The notes under the pieces were generated by a model. It made no database searches and had not been told where the DNA came from. It saw nothing but the letters and a program-made list of their open reading frames with translations. Shown one piece after another: positions 37,401-50,298 of a stretch of 64,000 nt of DNA. Each line of letters begins with the position of its first letter. Within the stretch, counting starts at the first letter, position 1. The DNA comes from Siphlonurus alternatus (lineage: Eukaryota; Arthropoda; Insecta; Ephemeroptera; Siphlonuridae). Location: NCBI GenBank assembly GCA_949825025.1, contig OX463783.1:17581628-17645627 (forward strand), written 5' to 3'. The position numbers were made by a program, and so were the translations under genes.

Positions 37401-40400
37401 TATTGTAATGTTATACAGCCATAAATTTTGTACTGTTTTTTTATAATTCTCCTTACATTGATAAAAAGTAAATTACATAACAGTTGGATTATATGTTGGT
37501 CATTGAAGCGAAAATAACAGCGCACACTTGCTGAACTCAAGGACATAATTATCCGTCGTGGACGCTAACGACTCCTTTCCTTCCTTCGCCCTTTCACCTT
37601 CTTTTTATATATACATCTACAGTCCAAGCAACCCTTATAGAGTGGATATAAAAGTACAATATATCATTCCCGACCTTGCACAACATGGTTCCGTTACATA
37701 ACTAACTGGATAGATTATACGTGATATTCAATATACTTTGAGAATTTTGGCACCTGCTTACTGTATAGTCTGTATAGTGTGAATTGTTTAAACTTGAATG
37801 TTCAGTGAATTGAAACGAAACACTCAATTTTTATTTTATTTTATTTATTTATTTATTTTTTTTTTTTACTCTTGGTATTTATTTTATTAAATTCTCATAT
37901 TATACTCTGAGAATTTAACAGTGAATTAATGTAATATTGGTATTACAATATTTATTGATATTGTAATATTTGTATTTATAATTTACTTCAGTGAATAGAA
38001 TTGAACATTTGTTTAAACAAATTCACACGTAAGCCAGTGTCATACATAATTATAATAAACAATGTTATGTCATCGTAAATACAAGTTTATTATTATTGGT
38101 ACAACAATTCCTAATTTGGAAGAATACGTTGAAGATTAAGTAACAAAGAAAGTAGGGAATGAGCCATTACTTTGTTGTTGTTGTTGTTGTTTCATATCAT
38201 TCAATACTTGCTTCCAGCATTATTAACCAAATCAGTGAAAGTTAATTAAGAACTCACCGGAGAAATGCATTTTACATAGCAATTGTTATTTGTAAATAAT
38301 TATTTCAATATTTTATTCAGTATTTAATACCATTAAATATAATTTGTGCATTAATTATATTATTATCATTATAATATCATTAACAATTATTTACACAGAA
38401 AATTTCACTTTAAAGAGCGCAAGAAAAATGTATTATCATTTACAAGTATTTACAAGAAAAATGTATTATATTATATAAAAATGTGTTGTTAATAAAATCA
38501 AATTAAATTTACTATTTTACAAATCAGGCTTTAAAAAAAAATATTTTGTATTTTTATTAAGTAGTTGTGCTAAAATTTGAATTTTTATTTAATACTGTAA
38601 TATACGAATAAACAAAAGGGGACAGACAGTTTTATAAAAGCGTCGTAACAAATTCCTATTAATAGCACAAACTAAGTAGTTCTTTCGTGGTTAAGTTTGC
38701 ATAAGTATTTATTTAATTTTTTTTTATCCATCATGTCTGAATTAGTTGTGTTTATCCTTCTAGCTTGAGAGAGTATATTATAATGCCCCTACAAGAAGTG
38801 TATGCCATATACAACAATACGACTTTATATTATTGTATATTATACCTTTACGCAGTCACGTACACCAGTCAAATAGTTTGTACTAAGTAAATACAAAATA
38901 TAACTGGACATTAAAAATTTAATATCATGCACAAAAAAAGAAAGTCGATATTATGAGAAACGTTTTTTTCATAAACATTGTTAAAAATAAAAGTTTATCG
39001 ATATATTAAACAAACATAATTTGCAATCATATTTTTACAATAAGAATTTATTTTTTTTTAAATAATCATACAAATAAAAATTACTGCCAATTAACAAATT
39101 AATAAAAAAATATAAATAATTAAATTGAAAAATTTGCATTATTATTATTATTTTTTTTTTTTTTTTCGTTTCTCTAGCCTAATTTAAATCTGCTTAAGTT
39201 TTTACGCATTGACAAAGGTATTCCAGCAGCTACCTCAATATAAAATCTATCATCGTTCAGATTGTCTCCGTCTCCCATGAGACATAGTCTCAATGTGATT
39301 TTCATTCGATCAAATTTCCCAGAAGACTATGACTTACCTACATTTTCGATGATAGGGAATTACCTGTAATATTCTTAAATTGTAAGATGATTAAATTTAA
39401 TATACGTTCATTGAGATACCAGTACACTCAAAAAGGAATTTCAGTGAACAGTTAAATTTATAAAATATTTTACTTCAATCGTTTTATTTATTGCATTTCA
39501 AAATTTATAATAATTTGAATTTATTTTCATTATATTTTGAAATTATTAAATAAATAAATACTGTATATAACTCGGGACAGCAAAAATGTTACCTTTGTTC
39601 TTTTATCTCTTAATAATTAGAGCTTCAGTGCTCAAAAAGTCAGTCAGGAATAAAGTTCTGAGGTTTGCATGTAATTTGCGTATACTGGTCCATGTCTCCA
39701 CACAGGTATGAACATGTGGGACATGTATGGATGTCCCGTCTCTCTCTAGTATTGTTACAAAACTGTCCACAATTTATGTTGAAGTTCCACCTCTCTTTTT
39801 TCCACAATTGTCCACGATGTATGCTAACGTTCCTTCTCCTCCGTGTTGTTCCAGAACGGATATCCATCCCGCAGACGTTCGCTGGTCGATGACGCTCGAT
39901 TCGAGACGATCGTCGTGAAGCAGACCAAGCAGTCCGTTCTCGAGGAGGCTCGTCAACGCTCCAACGGTGAGTCCCAACTGGACTCCTAACAGGGGTCTGT
40001 TCGTAAACCTCGCTCGGAGTACTCTAAACAGGGTCTTCTTGGGTTTACGGACAAAATCTGTGACCTCCTGAACTGGTGTAGACAATTTGTACTCCGAGCA
40101 AGGTTTAAGAACAGACTTTATGTTTTAGATTCAGGTTATTTTTTAGACTTAGAGGGTAATAGTTTCCATTACTGGAGACATTTCTGCTAGCATTCTCGTT
40201 CCAAAATTCAACAATAAAATATTTCTTTATTTATTTGCTTATTCTAAGAGATTTTAGCTAATGTTAGTTTCAAAATTATGTTTTTTTAGTACCATATTTT
40301 GCAATTTTATATCACATGATGATAATCAAATAATAAAATAATACATAAAATAAAACACTTTCTTGTCAGATTAATTACATTTATTAGCTCCATCGATAAT

Positions 40401-43400
40401 CACATAATATATAGTATTAGCTTACAATTTAGTGGATAAAAATCTATTAAATTTTGATTAATTAAAATTGAAAAAATGTGTATATATTTTTATTATAATA
40501 CTACTGTTTTAATTATACCAGAAAACTTCTCAAGTTTGCGACAGCAACAAAATTAACTTCGACCTCGTCATATTATAAATATTTTCGTGTCACCGTTAAG
40601 TCTGGCTTTTTTATAGATGAATTTTAAAACAATATCGTTTATTTTTATAAAAACTGGTTTTTAATTAAAAGAATTGTCAAGAATTTTATAGGATACTTGG
40701 ATAATTTGATGAACCATATTATTAAATGTATTTTTATTTCATCTAAAAAATAAATTTCTTATACTTTTTCGCATACTTTGACTTTTAAAATCACATTTTA
40801 AAGGCAAAAATTTCAGGTACATTCAATATTATTTGTTGGCATGATAAATGTTGCATTTTGATTTTACCATATTGAGTGTTGCATGATTGTTTTGTATGGC
40901 ATCAATGTAGCATGGTTTTTTCATTGTTGTAAATGTTTGATTGTTATAACAGACGAGCCTGCTGATAGCTGCCCCAACTCAGAGCTGGAATACCATCAGA
41001 ACGGTACGTTTTATTGTTGTAATCATTATTGTTGAGAACGTACACTGAGAAAAAATCAACATGAATTAAAAATTGGATTTTATTTTACTCGACGTTAAAC
41101 TCTATATTATAGAGGTTTATTATATAGATAAAATAAATGTACCATTGCAATTAATTTATTAAAATTAAAATACTGAATAAGCAATATATATTTCTCAGTG
41201 TAATTTTCATCAATTTGTATAGTTTATTAATTTTATTATTTTTGCATGGTTGTAACGCACGATATTTTATTTTTGTTTCAACAGAAGTTCCTAAGTTTTC
41301 AAAGGAGTTCACCGCGGATTTGGAGGACGAGGTTTTTGAGGCCGGTAAGTTTCTGTCCAAAACTATAATGAAAAGGTTCATTTTTATATACCTTAAACAT
41401 TGAATTAAACCATTAAGTTCTTTATGAAAATCTTTGTTTTCACATCTTATCTAAATTGTAATAATTTTAACAAGGTTGAAAATTCTATGATTTTGCATGT
41501 CAAATTGAGCCTTATTTGTGCACGTTGTGTCCGCATGAGCTCGTGTGTTGACGTGTTGCCTGCTTGTTTGTGACTCAGGACACGATGAGAAATCTGACGT
41601 GTACGTCGAGCTCAAGCCCGTCCCACAGCAAGTAGAAAATATTGACGATTATGAGGATGAAGAGGAGGAAATTCAAGGTAATTTCAACCTCCCAGCTGTG
41701 TTTAATGTCATCTCTGGATTTTGAACCTGAAATTTGAACTTATTTTTTAATGCTATTTTATTTAGAATTTTTTTATAAAAAGAAACCTGCATTTTTACTC
41801 TTTAATTGCTATAAAATTAATTAGGAAAATGTAACAAAATTCAAATTACACCTTGGAATTTTATACATAATTACCAGCATACGATATTTAAATTAATACA
41901 TAAATTCAAAAATCTTACATTATTTAAGTAATTAACTCACTAAAACTAAAAATAATTATAAAATGTCAAATATGGTGACATTTAAAAATGTAATTAAAAA
42001 ATATAAGATAATAATGACACATTTCTTTATATAAAAAGAGAGATTGTAGGCTAATATACTTCCAGATAGCAAGAAAAAAAAGTGTTAAAGTGAAAAAAAT
42101 TTCAGCACTTTACACTTATTTTAAGAGCTCTCAGTCTTTTCCTTCTTTTACTTTGAATGTTCGATTTCCTGTGCTTGTCGCGGCTACAAAGGCATTTTTT
42201 TCTTTTTCCCCAAGAAGTGCTCTTTGGTTTAGCTCTACTTTTGTCAGGGTTAAAAATGTTAAACCCTTTTTATCCTCATTTTTCAAAGATATTACCATTT
42301 TTTGCACGTATTATAGTCATTCAATCATAATATTATTACTATTTTTAGAACTTTTTTTATTTCTATTTTTATGAATGGGATAAAAGATTATGTTACAAAA
42401 TTTTACCTTTAAATATTTTTTAAGTCCTTTCTTACAGTGAATATTTTTTTTAACGAGTTAAGTTAGTGTTTTCTTTTAAATGCTTAAATTTTTGGCATAA
42501 CTAAACGTTTTAGTTATTTATCAATAATAAATATGATATTATACAGCATTGTAGTATAGAGTAGCTGAGTGTTTACAAAACTAAATCAATATTGAATCAA
42601 CAGATGGTTTTGTCTAGATAGCATTTTAAGCAATTTGATCATTTTTCAAATAATTCCTAATTAAGTATATTGATTAAGACAATTGTTTTGAAATTAAATT
42701 TATAATTAAGTTAACATGATAATGATTTTTCACGTGCGTGATTTCTTTATTCAAAAACTTTTTTGAAAACGCACCGTATTTGCGAATCCATCCTAATATC
42801 ATCATGTAACTGCATCTCACAATTACCACCGTTCAAAAAACCGTCCTTTCTGCAGCATTATCCTCGTGTTAATAAATTGTGACTGTTGTTACAGACCCCA
42901 AATTAACCGAAGAGGAGGCATTCCTTGAAGAGGTTGGAGATGGAAAGTCCGACGAGCCCCAGAGTGCAACCATGCTGCTCAGTTTCCGCGACGGAATCAG
43001 CGGTCTAGCGCGGGTTCTCAAGGCCATCGAGGTGAGTCTCGTGATTGGGGGGCATGTCCCCTATGATTACCTACGTTGTAATGAGGGGTGTGACAAGACA
43101 CCTTGAAATGTCAGTAATAAACATGGAATTAGCATTTTTTTTTAATGCTTTTAACGTAAATTAGTACTTTTGGAACAATTTTCTTTGACTTTGATGAACT
43201 TAATTTTTACTTCGTCAAATTAGTTTGTTAATAAGCAGGTCATTACAACCACTTTTATCATTGTTTTTACAGAACTACAAGGGCGTTGTTTCGCACGTGG
43301 AGTCCCGTCCTTCCAAGGACGAAGGCGTCATGTTTGACGTGCTGGTCCGCGTGGACATGACCCGCTCCTCGCTGCTGCTTCTAATCCGCTCGCTGCGTCA

Positions 43401-46400
43401 GAGCGCCGCACTGGAGAAGGTCACCCTGCTGCAGGAGAACACCGCCTCAGTCAGTGTCAAGGGTGAGTCTATCCACCAATCACAGGACCACTAATTTTAA
43501 ATACGACCAATCAAAGGACAGTTACACTTAAATTTTACCAATTAGAGATCGCGGACTTAACTTTTACTCTGCACGTAAATATATACAGTAATTTATTTTG
43601 TACCAAATTGCTTATATAATAAAAGTTGGTTTTATAAACCAAAAATGCTAACTGATAATAATATTTCATATTTTTAATCAAAACTTTAAAGTTAGAATAT
43701 TCACGAAGCATTATAATGTCTTTATATTCTACATTTTTTATTATAATTTCTTCATTATATTATACAGCTATAAAACATTGAACTTGATCTTAACCTTGTA
43801 TTTCCTTATATGAATTGCAACTCTTTGTACACTTGACTCTTTTTATTGAATCGGAAATCGTGACCATATAAAGACGTTTAAATAGCTTTAAAAAAAATAA
43901 ATGTTTCTCAAAATAATTAATTAAAAACTTAACACAAATTCTTAATAAACATCACGTACTAAATAACGTTTTCCAAATGCTTTCTAATAATAGTTTCTAT
44001 TTTTTTCTAAGACATAAATTTTGTCACTAAGTGTACCCTGATGTGATAATCTCTACACTTAACTTTACAACTACAATATTTCTGACGCTAACTATAAACT
44101 ATACATAATTATTCTCTGATTTTGAACTTTGCGACAGTATTTTTGACAATAAGTGTACCCTGATTTCAGACCCCTGGTTCCCTCGTCACGCTCGCGATCT
44201 GGACAACTGCAACCACCTGATGACCAAGTACGAACCTGAGCTTGACATGAACCACCCTGGATTCTCAGACAAAGAGTACCGCGCTCGCCGCAAGATGATC
44301 GCCGAGATCGCTTTCACATACAAGTAGTAAGTGTCAACCGCAATCTGAGGTGTTGGGTTTTATTGTCTCTAAAAGTACAAAAATAAATGTAAAAGAGCTT
44401 TGATTTCATATTACCATGTAAGTTCAAAATAAGTCACATTTTTTTTACATGTATGTGTCAACTTTATTAAATGATACTTGTAGTTATAAATAAAAAATGG
44501 ATATAAATTTAATTATATCCTCATTTTTTCATTAAAGCGGCTCGGGCATACGGTGAGTTCAAATAAATAATTATATTATTAAAGGTGTAACTCATTTTTA
44601 AATCAGTATGATTTTAAATAATACTACAGATTTTAATATATGAGTTATATCATTGTGTGCATGAAAAATTTGTCTGAATGTTATAAAAATTAAAACTACG
44701 GTCACTACAACGAACCTTCACTTGTGTTACAGCGGTCAGCCCATCCCCCGTATCGAGTACGTGCAAACTGAGCTGGACACATGGAACGCAGTGTTCACCC
44801 AAGTGTCTGACTTGGCCCCTAAACACGCATGCATCGAGTACCAACGTGTGTTTGAATTGCTCCAGAAGGAGGGAATTTTCTGCATTGACAAAATCCCGCA
44901 GCTCGACGAAATGTCAACTTTCCTCAAGAGTGAGTTTCTTTTTTTAGTTTACAATTTTCATCGTAATTTATAGAAAGTATTAATTACTCTAAAAATCAAT
45001 GTATATTTTACCAATTATTAGAAATATATTAGATAACAAGATATTTAATAATCAATTCAATTCTCTCGTGTATTGGACTCTAAAAAGAATTCTCTTAAAT
45101 TTTTTAGAATCCTTCTTTTTCTTGCCGTAAATTAATGTTAATTAATGTTAATGTCTTATATTCTTATCCTTATTAGAAGATTAGCCCTGACTTATCACTC
45201 TCCTCCTGAGCGATACCCTGAGGTGTATGACGTCACACTGACGGTCCACATGTATGTTTTCAGAGCACACTGGATTCAGTCTGCGACCTGCTGCTGGACT
45301 TCTCACCGCCCGAGACTTCCTCGCTTCCCTCGCATTCCGAGTGTTCCAGAGCACGCAATACGTGCGTCATTGTACCTCACCCTACCACACACCCGAGCCG
45401 TAAGTGTCAATACAACATTAACCCTAGATTTAGTGTCAATTATTATGAGAGTTAATGTTTAAGTAGGCTATGATCTTGTTTGGTAGAAGTTTTGTATTTG
45501 AAACGAATTTTAAATGAGTGCTACCGAAAATAGACGATTGAAATATAATACATACCTTAACATGACTAGTTTTGTAGGAACATTAATTATTAAAGCAGAG
45601 TAATATTTAATATTAACGTAGGCTTTTTAAAATACAAATAATTTAGTCATTTTCACTGGTAGTTACTTTTCTTTATAAGAAACAATGGGCTCAATATTAA
45701 ATACTTCATTTTTATACTATTGAATTTTATTAAAAATTCTTTTTAAACAAAAGAATAAAAAATAATAGTAATTAATTTTTTCTATAATATTTTAAAGCTT
45801 TCAAGCTATTCTTTGTAAACTTTTTTTTTTTTTTTTTGTCCATCATCATCTAATGGTGTAAAAATGACATTAGCTTTTGCTGTCAAAGTGTCGTAAGAGA
45901 GAAATAGAGGAGAGGGGGTGCCGCTTCATTTAGCAAGTATAATTAGATTTACGGCGAGCTTTTACAGCTCTATATAATGTGGAACGACTAGTAGCAAGTA
46001 AAGCAAGCAGCAGCAGCTCCTTTATTGGTCAATACAAGTTAGTTCAATGTCAGTCTTACGACACGTTATAATATGTCTAGTGATAGTAGCTATACTTATA
46101 CATCATATATTCAATTATTTTATAATTTTAAAAGATAATGGAAAATCTTTATTAATTATTCATCTAATTATCCCTCAATTACGTTTTGAAATTATAATTA
46201 AAACTCAATATTCATGTTAAGTAAAAATTGATCTCATTTTTCTTTGATTATTAATTTCAATGCTACTTATATTGGTCGAATTATATATAATGGAATTTAT
46301 ACTGAACAATTTTTAATTAGACCTCCAAAGAATGTTACTATTTGCGCTCATGATAGATATACCTTTCCTAAAGTGAACTATAATGACTTTTCTGAGAACC

Positions 46401-48627
46401 ATTTAGGGTTACGACTACCCTAACTTAAGACTCATGCAAGTAGGGTTATTTCTACCCTACTTAGGCCCACCTAAAGTAACCACGACCCTAACTGTCTACT
46501 ATAATGTTACAGTGACTGCATCCACGAGCTTTTGGGACACATGCCCCTACTCGCCGACCCCAGCTTCGCACAGTTCAGCCAGGAGATTGGTCTCGCCTCT
46601 CTGGGAGCCTCAGACGCAGAAATTGAGAAGCTGTCCACGGTAAGTCCCCCCCTCCCTCTCGTGTTCCGACTTAATTAACGTACACTACCAAATTTTGAAT
46701 TAATTTTTTAAAGTTATTCACCTAACGGTAAAACTTATGAAAAGATTTTTACATTTTCTAATGTAAAATTGACTTTTATCAAATTTAAAATTCATCTGAT
46801 GTACGCTATCAATCATTCATAAATATTAGACAATTTTTTATTATTAAAACTTTAATTTAATTTCAACCATAATAATTATATTTTTAGTTCAACTTTCTTA
46901 ATTATGACATCAATCTATAGTCATTATTATTCATCAAATTCAAAATTATTCCTTAGTCATATTTTATATAATTAACTTTATTGATCTAAAAATCAAGTAA
47001 TATGGATAATAAAACATTCTAAAATATATAATCCAAGGCTATTAAATATAAAGCAATAATTATTATTATATAATAATAATAACAAATTATTCAAGTGAAA
47101 AATAAAATAAAAAGGTAAATATACGTAAATGATTATTAGTTAATAACAGTTGACCATGCACTAGTAAAATTTCATGTCAAGGTTAAAAATAATATGCATG
47201 ACCAATCCTTCAAGGTAATATAGAAAAGTAATGCATTTCTTGGTAATTATCCACACTTTTATTACCTGAGATTATTAGGAAATATTACAACCTTGAATAC
47301 CACCCGCAATACATCAGAGCTGAAACAGTTGCCTATATATAAGGGGCTATCGTCATGCCCAATGATTTTTATCTTATTTTTATGACATATTATTGTTACT
47401 TTCTATATATAAAAATGATACAAATAATTTTATATTATAAATACACGGTAGTTAACGTCATTATATTATAAAATAATGAAGTACTTCGATTAATAATGAA
47501 TAAAATTATTAAATTTTGTAATATTTTCTTTATATAAAAAACATACTTGTTAATAAGGCTAAGGATATGTGATTTATATTATTATTGTTGAAATTATAAT
47601 TATTTATATACATAATTTGGATTATATTTATTGCACGATTATTTAACCAATTATTTATGAATTTATCATATAAGCACACTCGTCAGTGTAATTATTTCTT
47701 TAAGATTATGGCAGATCTTCTAATTCTAGGATATTTTTTTTTTACCTTAAATTTGCATCCATGAAAATTTCTGTTACCAAATTGTACAATCTATATAACT
47801 TCAATAAATTCTGTGTCCCTAACTGTTATACATACATTTACATCTAATTATGTCAATTACTGTTCCCTCAAGTCTAATTATTATTAATATTATTATTAAT
47901 TATGACAATTTTTGTGTTCTCAACCGTACGTCTAAAAATGTAGCAATTTCTCTGCTACCAACTGTACACATCTAATTGTGACAATTTGTATGCCCGCAGG
48001 TGTACTGGTTCACGGTTGAGTTCGGTCTTTGCAAGGAGAACAACCAGGTGAAGGCCTACGGCGCTGGTCTGCTCTCTGCCTACGGCGAGCTCCTTCACGC
48101 CATCAGTGACAAGCCCGAGCACCGTCCCTTCGACCCCGCACTCACCGCTGTACAGCCCTACCAAGATCAGGAGTACCAGCCCGTATACTACGTTGCAGAA
48201 AGCTTCGAGGACGCAAAGGAGAAATTCAGGTGAGCTTCTAGAAAACTTTGCAGAAATGTCAATGAAAATGCCAATTTATATGATTTTATAAAATTTCAAG
48301 CTTAGATTTATTAATATTAATATATTATTAAAATTTCAGAATCACATTATTATAAACTTTGTTGATTCTGGATAATCTAAGCCTGTTCATTCATACAAGA
48401 AAAATTACATTTTTTTATATATACTTTTGTGCTAACTGTTCTCCATTTTTGTGTTTAACAGACGCTGGGTTAGCAACATGTCCCGTCCCTTCGAGGTCCG
48501 ATACAACCCCCACACCGAGCGTGTTGAGGTCCTCGACTCTGTGGAGCGACTGGACGCCCTTGTGTCACAGATAAACCTCGAGATGGTTCACCTAACCAAT
48601 GCCATCAGGAAACTCAAGTCTCGTTAA
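34474..48627 (+). CDS. ple: tyrosine 3-monooxygenase (tyrosine hydroxylase), 13 coding exons, complete
   Basis: Converts L-tyrosine to L-DOPA with tetrahydrobiopterin, O2 and Fe(II); it is rate-limiting for dopamine and, in insects, for cuticle tanning and melanin. Exons: 34474-34536, 39855-39966, 40953-41003, 41285-41344, 41579-41677, 42895-43031, 43273-43462, 44170-44326, 44733-44929, 45264-45399, 46513-46639, 48000-48229, 48462-48627. All introns are GT-AG and phases agree; the sum is 1725 nt, 574 aa plus stop. The N-terminus [20 protein letters not shown] matches insect TH closely. SRRRSLVDD puts a PKA-type site at Ser30. An ACT-like regulatory domain spans about 155-235. Iron ligands are His405 and His410 (HELLGH) and Glu450 (YWFTVEFG), with the same spacing as rat 331/336/376. 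The pterin/core segment [16 protein letters not shown] starts near 359, and a C-terminal tetramerisation helix ends the protein. All expected residues are present. The symbol follows Drosophila pale. Confidence 0.97.
35125..35215 (+). pseudogene. possible zinc-finger fragment inside TH intron 1
   Basis: After an acceptor-like 'gcattccag', the frame reads [20 protein letters not shown]. This has a CxxCGRKF...H start like a C2H2 or C2HC zinc finger, but only one His is visible and no second half follows. The frame runs on into low-complexity AT sequence. It may be a retro-inserted or decayed exon, or chance. Confidence 0.2.
36424..36699. mobile_element. 276-bp near-perfect palindrome in TH intron 1
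   Basis: ACAGGAATAATAATGAATTA at the left is exactly inverted at the right, ending TTATTATTCCTGT. The arms run about 110 bp with only isolated mismatches, and an inner stem ('aaattaagtaa' / 'ttacttaattt') closes the centre. No coding capacity. The near identity of the arms suggests a recent insertion or arm homogenisation. Confidence 0.88.
39967..40952 (+). other. TH intron 2, carrying a hairpin MITE
   Basis: The intron contains a 120-bp TIR element at 39996-40115. The rest is AT-rich with nothing recognised. Confidence 0.75.
39996..40115. mobile_element. 120-bp MITE, TCTGTTCGTAAACCT TIR, in TH intron 2
   Basis: TCTGTTCGTAAACCTCGCTC at 39996 is inverted at the right end as 'gagcaaggtttaagaacaga' ending 40115. 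The outer sequence 'ctgttcgtaaa' is shared with the hairpin at 50173-50298, so both may be one family. It begins 30 bp after the exon 2 donor. Confidence 0.75.
40953..41677 (+). other. three symmetric cassette exons (exons 3-5) encoding the acidic insert of TH
   Basis: Exons 40953-41003 (51 nt), 41285-41344 (60 nt) and 41579-41677 (99 nt) are each divisible by three and each begin and end in phase 1. Any subset can therefore be skipped without a frameshift. Skipping all three joins the G of exon 2 to AC of exon 6 (GAC, Asp) and gives 504 aa. The encoded 70 residues are acidic (for example [12 protein letters not shown] and YEDEEEE). In Drosophila the epidermal TH isoform carries a 71-residue acidic insert that the neuronal isoform lacks; this region is the evident counterpart. 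Which exons are used where is inference. Confidence 0.85.
41678..42894 (+). other. TH intron 5
   Basis: AT-rich intron of about 1.2 kb; nothing recognised beyond splice sites. Confidence 0.7.
43463..44169 (+). other. TH intron 7
   Basis: The acceptor side ends in 'aagtgtaccctgatttcag' (44151-44169), and almost the same sequence ('aagtgtaccctgatgtgat') sits at about 44029, a small direct repeat of the acceptor region. Nothing else recognised. Confidence 0.7.
44327..44732 (+). other. TH intron 8
   Basis: AT-rich; GT-AG borders and phase agree. No other feature. Confidence 0.7.
44930..45263 (+). other. TH intron 9
   Basis: Contains TGACGTCA at 45228-45235, 29 bp before exon 10. The intron ends in TTTTCAG. 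No other feature. Confidence 0.7.
45400..46512 (+). other. TH intron 10, with two small hairpins near its 3' end
   Basis: 'tagggttacgactacccta' (about 46406-46424) and 'gtagggttatttctacccta' (about 46440-46459) are two near-palindromes 15 bp apart, each pairing 'tagggt' with 'accctа'-type sequence. They lie 55-105 bp before exon 11. The remaining intron is AT-rich, with a GC-richer patch at 45890-46040. Confidence 0.6.
46640..47999 (+). other. TH intron 11
   Basis: AT-rich intron of about 1.36 kb. Nothing recognised apart from splice sites. Confidence 0.7.
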
Positions 48628-49034
48628 AATCTTTGTCACTAGATAGCAGCACTTTCCACCATACCCACATCACTAGCGTCGCCAAATATTTCAAATTTAT
48701 GAAACATTTTTTTCATTAATTTTTCATATATTTCTCCTTTCTAATTTTTATTATATATTTTATTTCATATTCACCAACTCCTTTTCTATTCCTATTGATC
48801 GTTAATTATTTTAATTATTATTGTGTATTATATCTTAATATTTTTTTAGTATTAATATCTTGTGCTGTCGTATATTTAAAATAACAAAACATTTTCATGT
48901 ATTTTTTTTATATTTTTTGGTGGATTAAGTCTGTAAGGTTAATAATTTATTTAATCTAATGACTTAATTTTTTTGTATATTAATAATTCTAAATTATACA
49001 TGAATTTGTTGTTATATTTTTTTACAATAATCAA

Positions 49035-49040
49035 AATAAA
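49035..49040 (+). terminator. candidate poly(A) signal of TH
   Basis: AATAAA, the first in the 3' direction after the stop codon, about 408 nt downstream. The sequence between is AT-rich 3' UTR. Confidence 0.5.
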
Positions 49041-49737
49041 TAAATTTAACGATAACGCTTTAATACAGTGTTTTTAAAAATATATATTGACTGTTTGATT
49101 ATTGTAGAATATTTTTTTTCGTTTGGTATTTTTTAATTTGTAAATTTTTAAAACAATTATAAAATATATTTTGACAGTTATTTTTTTCCTATTAGTGTAT
49201 GGACGAGCATAGACTTTGTTTATGATTATATTCATTAATTTTTAATTTAAAAAAATAGAATTGTAATTTAATTTTGCACTCTTTTTAATTAATTTACTAG
49301 AGCCTTGCTTAATATTATTGCACCGATATTAATGACATAGGCTTATATTGCAAATAATAGTAGTAGCAAATTATAATATATTATTAATAGTATACAGAAT
49401 TCCCTGATTAGAAAAACAGATATAAAAAATGTGTACTGTATAATATACTGTATAGTCATGCTTAGTCCAGTACTGTTTAAAAAAAAAAATGAAAGTAAAA
49501 TAAAATAAAACGTACAGCAAAATAAAATACTAAATCTTATCATTTCTATGCACCTATCCTTACCTTGTAGATAACTTTATAACTTTTATGAAATTAATTT
49601 TTTTGCAGTTTTCATCAGTATATTCATTAAAATAATTTAGACAATGAAGAAATTTATTTATTTATTATTACAATGTTAGCTTACTACAGCATATTCTGCT
49701 ATTGGTGTAAGCATTCAAACTTAACAACAGTATTAAC
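49041..49737. other. intergenic stretch after TH
   Basis: AT-rich DNA between the TH poly(A) signal and a SINE relic. No gene recognised. Confidence 0.5.
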
Positions 49738-49862
49738 AACAGTTGGAAGGATTGATAGGAAAGGAGGTGGCTGTGGCCTTGTGTTAGGAACTGCCCCGGC
49801 ATTTGCCTGGGAGTGACGATGGGAAACCACAGAAAACCATCATCGAGGCAGACGATACCAAA
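49738..49862 (-). mobile_element. SINE body fragment, minus strand
   Basis: On the minus strand the core reads 'gatggttttctgtggtttcc' then 'cactcccaggcaaatgccgg' and 'ggccacagccacc'. This matches the body of the 5S-derived SINE at 15965-16290 ('caggcaaatgccggg', 'ggccgtggcc'). The tail is not preserved. Confidence 0.6.
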
Positions 49863-50172
49863 GGGATACCAAATATTTACAAGCAGACTTTATAATCACA
49901 ATATTACTTTAATTTTATTATAATGTAGTAATTACGTAGTATTGTAGTATTAGTAATCTGTTTGAGGCAATGAACAATATGAAGATCCTTAATTTAATAA
50001 TAAAAAAAATCTTGGAGCTTTAAATTGAGGAATAATCATTATAAAACTTGGTGCTATTTAACAATTGTGAAATGTTAAATTATTTTCTTATAGTCATTAA
50101 ATTCAATATCATTTCAAATTATGTTTATTAATTCAAATCTTGTCAAAAATAATTTTACTACATACTAAATAA

Positions 50173-50298
50173 TAGGTGTGTTCGTAAATACACAATCAGA
50201 AAGAATCAATTATTTGTGATGAACCTTCTGTACATGCAACACAAGGTTCATCACAAATAATCGATTCTTTCTGATTATGTATTTACGAACAGACCTAT
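50173..50298. mobile_element. 126-bp hairpin MITE
   Basis: TAGGTGTGTTCGTAAATACA at the left is inverted at the right end as 'tgtatttacgaacagaccta'. The stem continues inward through 'caatcagaaagaatcaatta' to a loop of about 15 bases around 'ctgtacatgcaacac'. It resembles the ends of the 39996-40115 element. Confidence 0.85.

Larger units (their letters stand above)
34537..39854 (+). other. TH intron 1 (about 5.3 kb)
   Basis: Large first intron. It contains a loose inverted repeat (34655-34735, 'aagataaccagg' against 'ggttatcttt'), a possible zinc-finger-like peptide frame (35125-35215), and a near-perfect palindrome (36424-36699). First introns of this size often carry enhancers; none can be read directly. 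Confidence 0.7.

Noticed and set aside
39640..40085. Several overlapping frames on both strands around TH exon 2
   Set aside because: Shadows of the exon and of the adjacent MITE; the real frame is fixed by splice phase and homology to TH.
44650..44973. Alternative frames on both strands over TH exon 9
   Set aside because: Shadow frames; the correct frame reads [16 protein letters not shown] and joins the neighbouring exons in phase.
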